This document shows positions 15,455 to 23,758 of a stretch of 64,000 nt of DNA, piece after piece (position 1 is the stretch's first letter; the number at the start of each line of letters is the position of its first letter). The notes below the pieces were generated by a model. The model saw only the letters and a program-made list of their open reading frames with translations, did not search any database and was not told the DNA's origin. The stretch spans positions 1-64,000 of the forward strand of contig JBPCKT010000076.1 of NCBI GenBank assembly GCA_051004015.1, in the 5' to 3' direction. The stretch comes from SXOA01 sp051004015 (lineage in GTDB: Bacteria; Planctomycetota; Planctomycetia; Pirellulales; Pirellulaceae). A program made the translations under genes and the position numbers.

Positions 15455-17608
15455 TTACCCCACATCCCCCAGCTCCAGCGCCTCACCATACCGCTTCAGC
15501 ACTTGCCGTTTGAGACGTTCGTAGGCGGGGTTTTGCAGGTCGGGGTCGGACTGGACGAGGGCGATGGCGTCTTGGCGGGCTTCTTCCACGATGGGGGCGT
15601 CGCGGAGCATGTCGGCGATGCGCAAGGGGGGGAGGCCGTGCTGGCGGGTGCCGAAGAGGTCGCCGGGGCCGCGGAGCTCGAAGTCGATTTCGGCCAGGCT
15701 GAAGCCGTCGGTTGTTTTGGTGAACGCGTCCAGCCGTTTCGCTCCGTCGTCGGTCTGCGGGATGGCGAACACGCACGCGAAGCCGGGGTGGCTGCCGCGG
15801 CTGATGCGTCCGCGGAGCTGGTGGAGTTGGGCGAGGCCGAAGCGCTCGCCCCCTTCGATGGTCATGAGGGTGGCATTGGGGATGTCCACGCCGACCTCGA
15901 TGACGCTGGTGGCGACCAGGACCTGCGTGCGGCCGCTGCGGAAGGCTTCCATCACCGCTTCCTTCTCCGCCGGGGTCATCCGCCCGTGGATCATGCCGAG
16001 CCGGTAGTTGGCGAGCTCGCCGCGGGAGAGGATGTCGAAGGTTTGCTGCACGTTGGCGGCGTCGAGCCCTTCGGCCTCCTCGACGAGCGGGGCGATGACG
16101 TAACCCTGCCGCCCTTCGTCCAGCTTTTTGCGGTAGAACTTCCACCACCGCTCCCGCTGCCCTTCGTTGGCCCAGTAGGTGTTGATTTTCTGGCGGCCCG
16201 GCGGCGGCTCGTCGAGCGTGGAGACGTCGAGGTCGCCGAAGAGGGTCATCGTCATGGTGCGGGGGATGGGGGTGGCGGTCATGACCAGGTAATGCGGGTC
16301 GATCCCCGCCTTTTTGAGCGCCGCCCGCTGCCGCACGCCGAACTTGTGCTGCTCGTCGATGATGACCAGGCCGAGCTTCTTGAACTCGACGCCGCTCTTG
16401 GCGACGGCATGCGTGACCGCGTGGGTGCCGACGACGATGTCGATCTCGCCGGCGGCGATTTGGGCGAGGATTTCCTTCCGCTCGCTTTGTGTTTGGGAAC
16501 CCGTAAGGGTGCCGATGCGGACCTTGCTGGCCGCGAGCGCTTTGGAGAGCGTTTGCACATGCTGCCTGGCCAGGACTTCCGTCGGAGCCATCAGGGCCGC
16601 CTGCTGGCCATGAGCCACCGCGAGGAGCATGGCGTACATGGCGACGACGGTTTTTCCGCTGCCAACGTCCCCTTGCAACAGGCGGTTCATCGGATGCTCG
16701 CGCCCCATGTCGGCGGCGATTTCGTCAATGGCCTTTCGTTGCGACTTGGTGAGCTCAAACGGAAAGAGCCGCGTGATGCGGGCGTCGATCTTGGCGCTCG
16801 TCGGCATCACCGGGGCGTGGCGGAGATGCTGCATCCGCCATTTGCGGATGGCGAGGGCGAGCTGCAGGACGAGCAGCTCCTGGTAGATAAAACGGCGGCG
16901 GGCCTGGTCCCGGGCGGAGGGATCGGTGGGGAAGTGGATTTGCGGCAGGGCGGCTTTGATGGGCCAGAGGTTGTGGGTGTCGAGGAAATCGTCGGGGAAG
17001 ACTTCGTCCACGAACTGCGTGTAGGTTTCGACCACGCCTTGCACGACTCGCCGCATCTGCGTCTGGTTGATGCTTTCCGTCAGCGAGTAGACCGGCAGGA
17101 TGCGTCCGCTGGGGGCGTCTTCGTCGTCCGCCAGGAATTCGACCTGGGGGTGGGCCATTTCCCAGCGGATGCCCTGGAGCTTCGTCTCGCCACAGAGCAT
17201 CACGCGGCGTCCGCGGACCAGCTTCTGCAACATCCAGGGCTGGTTGTACCAAATAGCCCGCAGGTATTTTGTCCCCTGGCGGAGCAACATGCCGAGGATG
17301 GATTTGCCGGGGCCGGTGTTCCGCAGGTCCACCTCGTCAATCACGCCGACTACGCTCGCCAGGATCCCTTCTTCAAGCTGGTCCACCTCCCGCAGCTCGC
17401 TCATGTCCTGATAGGCCCGCGGGAAGTGGAACAGGATGTCCGCGACGTAATGCAAATCCAGCCGGGCAAACGCCTCCTGCCGCTGCGGGCCGACCCCCTT
17501 CACGCACTGAGCCGGCGTTGTGAGCATCTCAGCTGGCGACTTTTGCGGCGGCAGAGCCTGCTGCGTAAGCGGCTGAGGGGAGGCGGTGGAAGAAGAGGCC
17601 GGGGACAT
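15455..17608 (-). CDS. recG: ATP-dependent DNA helicase RecG
   Basis: 717 residues from the ATG at 17608. It has the wedge/OB-fold region early (CVKGVGPQRQEAFARLDLHYVADILFHFPR), Walker A GDVGSGKT (about 315), a DEQH box (IIDEQHKFGVRQR, about 417), motif III TATPIPRT (about 442) and the C-terminal helicase block with VATSVIEVGVDIPNATLM and QLRGRISRGSHPGF. RecG regresses stalled replication forks and branch-migrates recombination intermediates. Length is normal. An open stretch upstream to 17683 lacks family similarity. No neighbour is functionally linked. Confidence 0.97.
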   Translation of the reverse strand: MSPASSSTASPQPLTQQALPPQKSPAEMLTTPAQCVKGVGPQRQEAFARLDLHYVADILFHFPRAYQDMSELREVDQLEEGILASVVGVIDEVDLRNTGPGKSILGMLLRQGTKYLRAIWYNQPWMLQKLVRGRRVMLCGETKLQGIRWEMAHPQVEFLADDEDAPSGRILPVYSLTESINQTQMRRVVQGVVETYTQFVDEVFPDDFLDTHNLWPIKAALPQIHFPTDPSARDQARRRFIYQELLVLQLALAIRKWRMQHLRHAPVMPTSAKIDARITRLFPFELTKSQRKAIDEIAADMGREHPMNRLLQGDVGSGKTVVAMYAMLLAVAHGQQAALMAPTEVLARQHVQTLSKALAASKVRIGTLTGSQTQSERKEILAQIAAGEIDIVVGTHAVTHAVAKSGVEFKKLGLVIIDEQHKFGVRQRAALKKAGIDPHYLVMTATPIPRTMTMTLFGDLDVSTLDEPPPGRQKINTYWANEGQRERWWKFYRKKLDEGRQGYVIAPLVEEAEGLDAANVQQTFDILSRGELANYRLGMIHGRMTPAEKEAVMEAFRSGRTQVLVATSVIEVGVDIPNATLMTIEGGERFGLAQLHQLRGRISRGSHPGFACVFAIPQTDDGAKRLDAFTKTTDGFSLAEIDFELRGPGDLFGTRQHGLPPLRIADMLRDAPIVEEARQDAIALVQSDPDLQNPAYERLKRQVLKRYGEALELGDVG

Positions 17609-17692
17609 GGGAGCATTGTAAACGGGTTGCCGGGAAACTATACAAATCATACATTTGTATAGATTGAGAAGCAAGCTAGGCACACCCAGTGT

Positions 17693-18151
17693 TCACGGCT
17701 TTGCGCCCTTTCCCAAATCCATCGTCCCTCCCGGCGCCAAGATGCCGCCAGGGTCAAACACTCCGCCGGTGAGCCGTTGCCAGGGTTCCCCAAGGGCTTC
17801 CGTCGCGCCGGGAATCTTGCTAACACGAAGCTGCTCCTGCATCAGCCGCGACTGCTCGGCGATCCAAAGGCCGACGACTTCGGCAAACTCTGGGTCGGTC
17901 CCCATATCCTCCGGCTGGGCGTCGAGATCTTCGATCCGCTGGCCTAGTTTTTCGGCTCGCTCGACCAGGGTCCGAAACATCGGTGCCGCCGCCTGAGCCG
18001 TTGACTTGTCCTGGACAGTCTCCAGAAGGTCCGCGAGTTCCTTGGTGGCCGACGTCATTTGCTGGATCAGCGACTGTTTCGCGGCAAAGGAACCACCGCA
18101 GCCGACGAGAAAGACGCAGAGCGAGAAAACGAGAAAATGAAATCGCGACAT
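17693..18151 (-). CDS. Small exported lipoprotein
   Basis: 152 residues with a lipoprotein signal: MSRFHFLVFSLCVFLVGCGG, lipobox FLVGC with Cys18. The mature part is alpha-helical (SLIQQMTSATKELADLLETV, TLVERAEKLGQRIEDLDAQ) and ends Gly/Pro-rich (GGVFDPGGILAPGGTMDLG). GAGG precedes the ATG. It lies directly upstream of recG on the same strand with an 84 bp gap, but a functional link is unlikely. No family recognised. Confidence 0.75.
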   Translation of the reverse strand: MSRFHFLVFSLCVFLVGCGGSFAAKQSLIQQMTSATKELADLLETVQDKSTAQAAAPMFRTLVERAEKLGQRIEDLDAQPEDMGTDPEFAEVVGLWIAEQSRLMQEQLRVSKIPGATEALGEPWQRLTGGVFDPGGILAPGGTMDLGKGAKP

Positions 18152-18181
18152 TACTGCCTCGCAAAGATCAATGCCGGAGTT

Positions 18182-18263
18182 GAACCACGAAGGCTCGAAG
18201 TCACGAAGAAAGCGAGGCCAGGGTTTCTCTGCCTCTCCACTTTGTACCTTCGAGACTTTGTGC
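18182..18263. repeat. Imperfect inverted repeat upstream of the Hsp90-like gene
   Basis: GAACCACGAAGGCTCGAAGT at left pairs imperfectly with ACCTTCGAGACTTTGTGCTT at right. A nearby run TTATTATTCTGTCCCCCATT (18280s) recurs inside the DUF4129 gene near 47281. Confidence 0.55.
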
Positions 18264-18391
18264 TTATCACTCCTCCTGTGTTATTATTCTGTCCCCCATT
18301 ATCCTGTCACCTCTTCGGCTATCTTATCATCAAACGGGTTGTCGCATTCGGTTTGAGTTTTTTGTCTGGGCCAAAGTAACAAGTAATCCCC

Positions 18392-20224
18392 ATGTCCACC
18401 GACCATAAGTTTCAAGTCAACCTGCGGGGAGTGATCGACCTCCTCTCCGACCATCTCTATAGCGGACCGCAGGTCTATCTGCGGGAGCTGCTGCAGAACG
18501 GGGTCGATGCCATCGTGGCCCGGCGGAAGCTGGAGCCGGGGCATGTGGGCACCGTGCTGCTCGAAGTATTGCCTGCCGGAAAGAAGTCTCCGCCGACGTT
18601 GATGGTGCAGGATGACGGCATCGGTCTGACCGAAGCGGAAGTCCATGAGTTCCTGGCGACTATCGGCCAGTCCAGTAAGCGAGAAGCCCTGAACCGGGAT
18701 GACTTTATCGGCCAGTTCGGTATCGGCTTGCTTTCCGGGTTTGTCGTCTCGGAAGAAATCGTGGTCGTGACTCGTTCCGCCAAACCCGGCAGCCCGACGA
18801 TTGAATGGCGGGGCCGCTCCGACGGGACGTACCGCATCCGCACGATTGATGTCGATGCGGCTCCGGGGACGCAGGTCTATTTGCGTGCCAAGGAAGGCTC
18901 CGAGGAATTCTTCACGCCGGAATACGTCCGCGACACAGCCACCCACTACGGATCGCTGCTGCCGATGCCGATAACCGTCGCTGCCGGCAAGGAAAAATGG
19001 AAAATCAACCAGAGGCCGCCGTGGGATGACGGCGAATTCTCCGGCGACATGCGGCGGGACCGGCTGCTGGAGTATGGCAAGGAAATGTTCGATATCGATT
19101 TCCTCGACGCCATCGAGCTTCGCTCCCCCGCCGGCGGCGTTCAAGGGGTTGCGTTTGTATTGCCGCACGCGGCCACGATCACGGCTCGGCACGGTCACCG
19201 CGTCTATCTCAAAAACATGCTCCTTTCGGAATCGGCTGATAACCTGCTGCCGGAGTGGGCCTTTTTTGTGAAGTGCGTCGTGAATTCCACGCAGCTCCGG
19301 CCGAACGCCGCCCGCGAGTCGTTTTACGAGGACAGCCGCCTGGTCGCCACGCGGGAAGAGCTCGGCTCCTGCCTCAAGGCTCATCTGATTCAGCTTTCGA
19401 AAGAAAACAAGGACCGGCTGAACCTCATCATCGGCTGCCACTACCTGCCGATTAAGGCCCTGGCGGTGGAGGACGACGAGTTTTACAAGTTGTTCATCGA
19501 CTGGCTGCCGTTTGAGACCACGCTGGGTCAGATGACGCTCGGCGAATATCGGCAACGCGAGAAAAACACCATCCGCTATGTGCCGTCGCGCGACCAGTTC
19601 CGGCAAATCGCCGGTGTGGCGGCGGCCCAGAAGGTCTGCATCATCAACGCGGCCTACACCTACGACACCGACCTGCTGGAAAAACTCCCGGACGCCTTCG
19701 CCCGCTGCCACGTGAAGCGGGTGGACGTGAACGACCTGGCCCGCAACTTCGACGAGCTGACGCTGGAGGAGCGAGAGGAAGTCTTTGACTTCCTCCGCCT
19801 GGCCGACGTCGTGCTACAGCCGTACCGCTGCGGAGCCGACCTGCGGAAATTCGAGCCGGCGGAGCTGCCGACGCTGTACACCGCCAACGACGCGGCCACG
19901 TTCCTCCGCAGCGTCGAGCAATCGAAAGAAGTCGCCGACGACCTCTGGTCCGGCATCCTCGACGGCGTTGCCGCCGAACCCGCCGCGGGAGCCTTCGCGC
20001 AGCTCTGTCTCAACTACAGCAACCCGCTCATCCAGCGGCTCGTCCAGATCAAGAACAAGCCCCTCATCCGCCGGGCAGTGGAGATGCTCTACGTCCAGGC
20101 TCTACTGCTCGGGCACTATCCCCTCAAGGCCCAGGAAATGTCCGCCTTGAGCGACGGCCTGCTCGGGCTGATTGAATTGGGCCTCGCGGCGACGGAGAAG
20201 AGGAAGCCGGAGAAGAAGCCATGA
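18392..20224 (+). CDS. Hsp90-family (HtpG-like) ATPase
   Basis: A 610-residue GHKL ATPase of the Hsp90 family. The N-terminal ATP site has YLRELLQNGVDAIVARR (about 30-46; Asn of the E/N motif), MVQDDGIGLT (about 71-80) and GQFGIGLLSGFVV (about 108-120). The middle domain includes VNSTQLRPNAARESFYED, the counterpart of HtpG's Arg-containing loop. It diverges from canonical HtpG in sequence and belongs with the group annotated simply as 'HSP90 family protein'. Its stop overlaps the start of the next gene (ATGA), so it is coupled to two paralogous helical proteins, which may be co-chaperones or clients (inference). Confidence 0.88.
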   Translation: MSTDHKFQVNLRGVIDLLSDHLYSGPQVYLRELLQNGVDAIVARRKLEPGHVGTVLLEVLPAGKKSPPTLMVQDDGIGLTEAEVHEFLATIGQSSKREALNRDDFIGQFGIGLLSGFVVSEEIVVVTRSAKPGSPTIEWRGRSDGTYRIRTIDVDAAPGTQVYLRAKEGSEEFFTPEYVRDTATHYGSLLPMPITVAAGKEKWKINQRPPWDDGEFSGDMRRDRLLEYGKEMFDIDFLDAIELRSPAGGVQGVAFVLPHAATITARHGHRVYLKNMLLSESADNLLPEWAFFVKCVVNSTQLRPNAARESFYEDSRLVATREELGSCLKAHLIQLSKENKDRLNLIIGCHYLPIKALAVEDDEFYKLFIDWLPFETTLGQMTLGEYRQREKNTIRYVPSRDQFRQIAGVAAAQKVCIINAAYTYDTDLLEKLPDAFARCHVKRVDVNDLARNFDELTLEEREEVFDFLRLADVVLQPYRCGADLRKFEPAELPTLYTANDAATFLRSVEQSKEVADDLWSGILDGVAAEPAAGAFAQLCLNYSNPLIQRLVQIKNKPLIRRAVEMLYVQALLLGHYPLKAQEMSALSDGLLGLIELGLAATEKRKPEKKP

Positions 20225-21435
20225 GCCGCAAGCAACTAGATGCCCTGTGGAGCGAAGCACGCGACTTGGACGATTCTCCGATCAAAGTTGCTATCTTGGA
20301 AAAAGCCGTCCGAATGGCGGACTCGCTCGGAAACCTGGACGAAGGATACCGGCTCCGGGAGGAGTTAGTTGCCGCGGCAACTTTAAGCGACCAACGCGGC
20401 CGGGCGCAAGTCGCTTTCGCCTGGTGCCTCGCTCAGAGCGACAAGGATCCCGAGCGATTTCCCGAACATGGGCTTTTGTGGGAATACAACTACTGGATTC
20501 TAAACACCATCACGGACTTTCCCAACATTCCGCTCGAGAAAATCCGCGCTCTGCAAGACGACTTGGAGAACCGCTTGCGGCGAGGAGGATACGGCCTGAA
20601 ATCGTATTACGATCTTCGCATCAACAATGCTAAAGACATGGGATGTCTCGCCGAAAGGGACAAGTTCAACAAGCTATGGCGGCAGGCGAAGGACGACAAA
20701 ATATCCGACTGCCGCGCCTGCAAGCAAGATCGATGGGTGAATGTGTACTTAGATGAAAGAAATTACCCAAAAGTCATCGACGCTGCCCGCCCGATTCTCT
20801 CTGGCAACGTGGCGTGTGATCGGGTTCCCCATGACACTTACGGAAGTCTCATAGAAGCGTATTGGGCTCTACGAAAGAAGGGCAAGGCCGAGGAAATGTT
20901 TTGTCGCGGCTACCGGCTTGTCGGCGGCGATCGGAATTGTCCCCTAATCATCAGCAGGCTTCTCAATTATCTGGTCCGCATCTGCGACATTCGCCGCGGA
21001 CTGAATCTAATTGAGCGACATTTGCCTTGCGTTGCCAGCCTCAATAATTCAGATGCACGGGCGTGTTTCTTCTCCCGAATCGCCAATTTCTTTGAGCGGC
21101 TGGCCATCGACCGTCCTCAGTCCCGGAAGGTACGGATTCCGCGAGTTCTGCCGATTCACAATGACGAAGGTCACTACACTCCGGCTGCTCTGGCGGCCTG
21201 GTTTCGCGAAGAATCGGAAAAGATTGCGGCCCTGTTCGATGTCCGCAATGGTAACAATTATTTTTCATGGCAACTGGCACGTACTCGGGCGGATGTCCTT
21301 GGCCTGGCGTATCCCGATTACGAAGAACCACAGCCGCCACAGCCTGCTTCTAAAGATAAGAAAGGACAATCCCGTTTCGCATCGGTGCGCATGAAAAGGG
21401 GGTCAACCGAGAAGAAGCCGGAGAAGAAGTCATGA
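20221..21435 (+). CDS. Hsp90-linked helical-repeat protein, paralogue 1
   Basis: A 404-residue protein predicted almost wholly helical, with TPR-like spacing (SPIKVAILEKAVRMADSLGN, VPHDTYGSLIEAYWALRKKG). A conserved CxxC (DCRAC, about residue 163) may bind zinc. The C-terminus is basic, ending EKKPEKKS. It overlaps the Hsp90-like gene by ATGA at the start and the next paralogue by ATGA at the end. Roughly half its residues match the paralogue over the whole length. Not assignable to a named family by eye. Role inferred from coupling: partner or regulator of the Hsp90-like ATPase. Confidence 0.75.
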   Translation: MSRKQLDALWSEARDLDDSPIKVAILEKAVRMADSLGNLDEGYRLREELVAAATLSDQRGRAQVAFAWCLAQSDKDPERFPEHGLLWEYNYWILNTITDFPNIPLEKIRALQDDLENRLRRGGYGLKSYYDLRINNAKDMGCLAERDKFNKLWRQAKDDKISDCRACKQDRWVNVYLDERNYPKVIDAARPILSGNVACDRVPHDTYGSLIEAYWALRKKGKAEEMFCRGYRLVGGDRNCPLIISRLLNYLVRICDIRRGLNLIERHLPCVASLNNSDARACFFSRIANFFERLAIDRPQSRKVRIPRVLPIHNDEGHYTPAALAAWFREESEKIAALFDVRNGNNYFSWQLARTRADVLGLAYPDYEEPQPPQPASKDKKGQSRFASVRMKRGSTEKKPEKKS

Positions 21436-22538
21436 GCCGCGAACAACTCGACGAACTGCAAGGCGAGGCGTGGGGGCTGGAAGCTTCCCCCGCGAAGGTT
21501 GCCATCCTGGAGCAGGCAGTGCAACTGGCGGATTCGCTGCAGGACCTGAGTGAGGCTTACGATGTGCGGCAGCAACTGATTGAAGCGGCCACCTTCAGCG
21601 GGATGGAGGACCGGGCTCTCGTCGCGTTTTCCTGGTGCCTGGCCCGGAGCGACAAAGAGCCGGATCGCTTTCCGGAGGACGACTTGCTCTGGAAGTACAA
21701 ATGGATCCTGGCCGGCGTTACGGACTATCCCGCCATCCCGCTGGCGAAGATTCACGCCATGGAAGACGACTTCGAGCGCCGCCTGAGGCGAAATGGCTAT
21801 GGGCTGCGATCTCTCTATAAGCTGCGGATGGACAACGCCAACGACCTGGGTTTTCTCGAGGCGGGCAAGGAGTTTGAGGCCAAGTGGCGGAAGGCCCGCC
21901 GCGATGGCATGGTGGATTGCCACGCCTGCGAGGTGGATGCCGAGGTCAGTCGGTGCGTGGGCCGCGGCGAATATGCGCTGGCGATCAAGACGGCCCGTCC
22001 GATCATGAGCGGCAAAATCGCCTGCCACACCGTTCCCCAGCGGACGTATGCCGACATCATCATCGCGGAACTGTCGCGGGGTCGAGTGGAGAAAGCCGGA
22101 GAGGCGTTTGAAACAGGCTACCCGCAGGTAGCGGGCAATCCTGATTTTCTCTCTACCGTCGGCTGGCATCTCTGCTACCTCATTCGCGCGCTGGATATTC
22201 CTCGCGGACTACGGCTAATTGAGCGGCATCTTCCGTGGGCCAGCCAGAGCAATAATCCGTCCGAGCGGATGGCCTTCTATTCGCGGGTGGGAACATTCTT
22301 CGAGAAGCTCAGCCAGGAGCGCCCCAAGCCGCGGAAGGTCCGCATTCCAAAGGCGCTGACGATTCAGAACGATGAGGACCGCTATGCTCCTGCGGACCTG
22401 GCGGCATGGTTTTCTGCTGAAGCCGCCAAACTTGCCGCCCGCTTCGATGCCCGTAACGGAAACAAGTACACGTCCTGGGATTTGGCCGATACTCGGGCGC
22501 TGGCTCTTGGTTTGGAGCGGCCGGATTATGAGGAGTAA
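21432..22538 (+). CDS. Hsp90-linked helical-repeat protein, paralogue 2
   Basis: 368 residues, a tandem duplicate of the preceding gene: MSREQLDELQGEAWGLEASP aligns with MSRKQLDALWSEARDLDDSP, and the CxxC (DCHAC, about 162) and the block LRLIERHLPWASQSNNPSER are shared. It lacks paralogue 1's basic tail and ends at PDYEE. The DNA just before each paralogue's ATG is also nearly identical (GAAGCCGGAGAAGAAG), showing where the duplication began. Third gene of the coupled operon. Function unknown. Confidence 0.75.
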   Translation: MSREQLDELQGEAWGLEASPAKVAILEQAVQLADSLQDLSEAYDVRQQLIEAATFSGMEDRALVAFSWCLARSDKEPDRFPEDDLLWKYKWILAGVTDYPAIPLAKIHAMEDDFERRLRRNGYGLRSLYKLRMDNANDLGFLEAGKEFEAKWRKARRDGMVDCHACEVDAEVSRCVGRGEYALAIKTARPIMSGKIACHTVPQRTYADIIIAELSRGRVEKAGEAFETGYPQVAGNPDFLSTVGWHLCYLIRALDIPRGLRLIERHLPWASQSNNPSERMAFYSRVGTFFEKLSQERPKPRKVRIPKALTIQNDEDRYAPADLAAWFSAEAAKLAARFDARNGNKYTSWDLADTRALALGLERPDYEE

Positions 22539-22552
22539 TTCTCGCCCCAACT

Positions 22553-23374
22553 TTACACGGCTTTCCACCCCGCCGCTTCCTCGCCATCCAGCCGCAGCGT
22601 AAGGCACTTGGCACTGCCGCCAGCTTTGACGAATTCCGAAAGCGGTGTCTCGATGGGGGTGAAGCCGCGGGTGGCAAGATCGCGATGGAGATTCGGACAG
22701 CCGCTGTTGGTAACGACAGTGCTGCCGACGACGACGGCGTTGCAAGCGAAGGAATGGGCTTCTTCGGCCGCGACAGGGATGAGTTCCGGGACGAATTCCT
22801 TCAGCACGGTGCGGCCGTAATCGTCGAACGCACCGGGAAAATAGATAGCCTTGCCGGGTGCGAGCGGGCAAAAGCAAGTATCGAGGTGATAATAATGCCC
22901 GTCCACCAACTCCAGCGGAATGACGCGCGAATCCGTGAGTTGGCCGACGAGTTGCTGGGCATGGATGTCGCTGCGGATGCGATAGCCGGCAATCAGCGTG
23001 TCGCCGCAATACAACGCATCCCCCGCCCCTTCAAAAAACCGCCCCGCCGGCAGCCGCTCGACTTGAAATCCGTTCGCTTCCAACCACGCCGCACAAATCG
23101 GCTCTTCCCCCTGCCGCTGTTCATGGCGAAAGTGCGACAGAATCGCCCGCTGTTTGTAAATCATCGCCGCATTTGCCGTGAAGACGAGGTCCGGCAATCC
23201 CGGCTGCGGCATGAGCAGCGACACCTTCACGCCCAGTCCCTTCAGAATCTCCACCAGCGCTTGCCACTGCCTGGCCGCAAGTTCCCGGTCCGCCTGCCGG
23301 CTGCGGCTCATCCAGGGATTGATTTCGTACTCAATCCCGTAGAAATCCGGCGGACACATGAGGATGTGAGGCAT
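22553..23374 (-). CDS. Arginine-modifying (DDAH/arginine dihydrolase-type) enzyme
   Basis: 273 residues of the guanidino-group-modifying superfamily. Motifs: MCPPDFYGIEYEINPWM (2-22), PDLVFTANAAM (substrate loop), FEGAGDALYCG (acidic residue), HYYHLDTCFCPL (catalytic His), and GGSAKCLTLRL with the catalytic Cys near the end. Related enzymes hydrolyse dimethylarginine to citrulline, or arginine to ornithine (ArgZ type). The MCPPDxYxxxYxINPWM start is closer, from memory, to the ArgZ/AgrE group. Which substrate is used cannot be told from sequence. It stands alone, convergent with the Hsp90 operon. Confidence 0.85.
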   Translation of the reverse strand: MPHILMCPPDFYGIEYEINPWMSRSRQADRELAARQWQALVEILKGLGVKVSLLMPQPGLPDLVFTANAAMIYKQRAILSHFRHEQRQGEEPICAAWLEANGFQVERLPAGRFFEGAGDALYCGDTLIAGYRIRSDIHAQQLVGQLTDSRVIPLELVDGHYYHLDTCFCPLAPGKAIYFPGAFDDYGRTVLKEFVPELIPVAAEEAHSFACNAVVVGSTVVTNSGCPNLHRDLATRGFTPIETPLSEFVKAGGSAKCLTLRLDGEEAAGWKAV

Positions 23375-23377
23375 GGT

Positions 23378-23452
23378 CGTAGCGATACGCGGCCTCGCGT
23401 GTCGGCTTGGTATCGAAGCAGCAGCCTACACGCGAGGCCGCGTGTGGCTACG
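23378..23452. repeat. Inverted repeat between the arginine enzyme and dnaG
   Basis: CGTAGCGATACGCGGCCTCG (from 23378) pairs with CGAGGCCGCGTGTGGCTACG (ending 23452), giving arms of about 30 bases around a 14-base centre. Confidence 0.8.
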
Positions 23453-23758
23453 TGAAGTATACTCCGCCCTCTTTTCGCGGAAAAACTCGTGTTGACCCGC
23501 GAGGCTTCCTGCTTACAATCTGGCTCGTGCGTTGGAGAGCACTGTGCTATGTACGGCACACTATCGACATTGGGAGCCTGAATTTCCCCAGAAAATCAGG
23601 CCGCCGGGTCGGTGGCAAGGATGCCGCTAGTAGGGATTTTCTTAAACGGAGTTGGGCAGGCTGGAAGCCTACCCCACATTAAATCCCGCTAGCAGCTAAA
23701 ATACTCCGGCTGTGGCCGCGCCTTTCCCGCGGGCCCACTTGCCACGCAGGAGTTGACC
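23453..23758. other. dnaG upstream region
   Basis: About 300 bases with no gene. I see no clear promoter or terminator by eye. A GGGATTT...AAATCCC pair near 23634-23688 brackets a short segment. Confidence 0.4.

Noticed and set aside
15389..17662. A 757-codon plus-strand frame opposite recG
   Set aside because: recG on the minus strand has every helicase motif; the plus frame has none.
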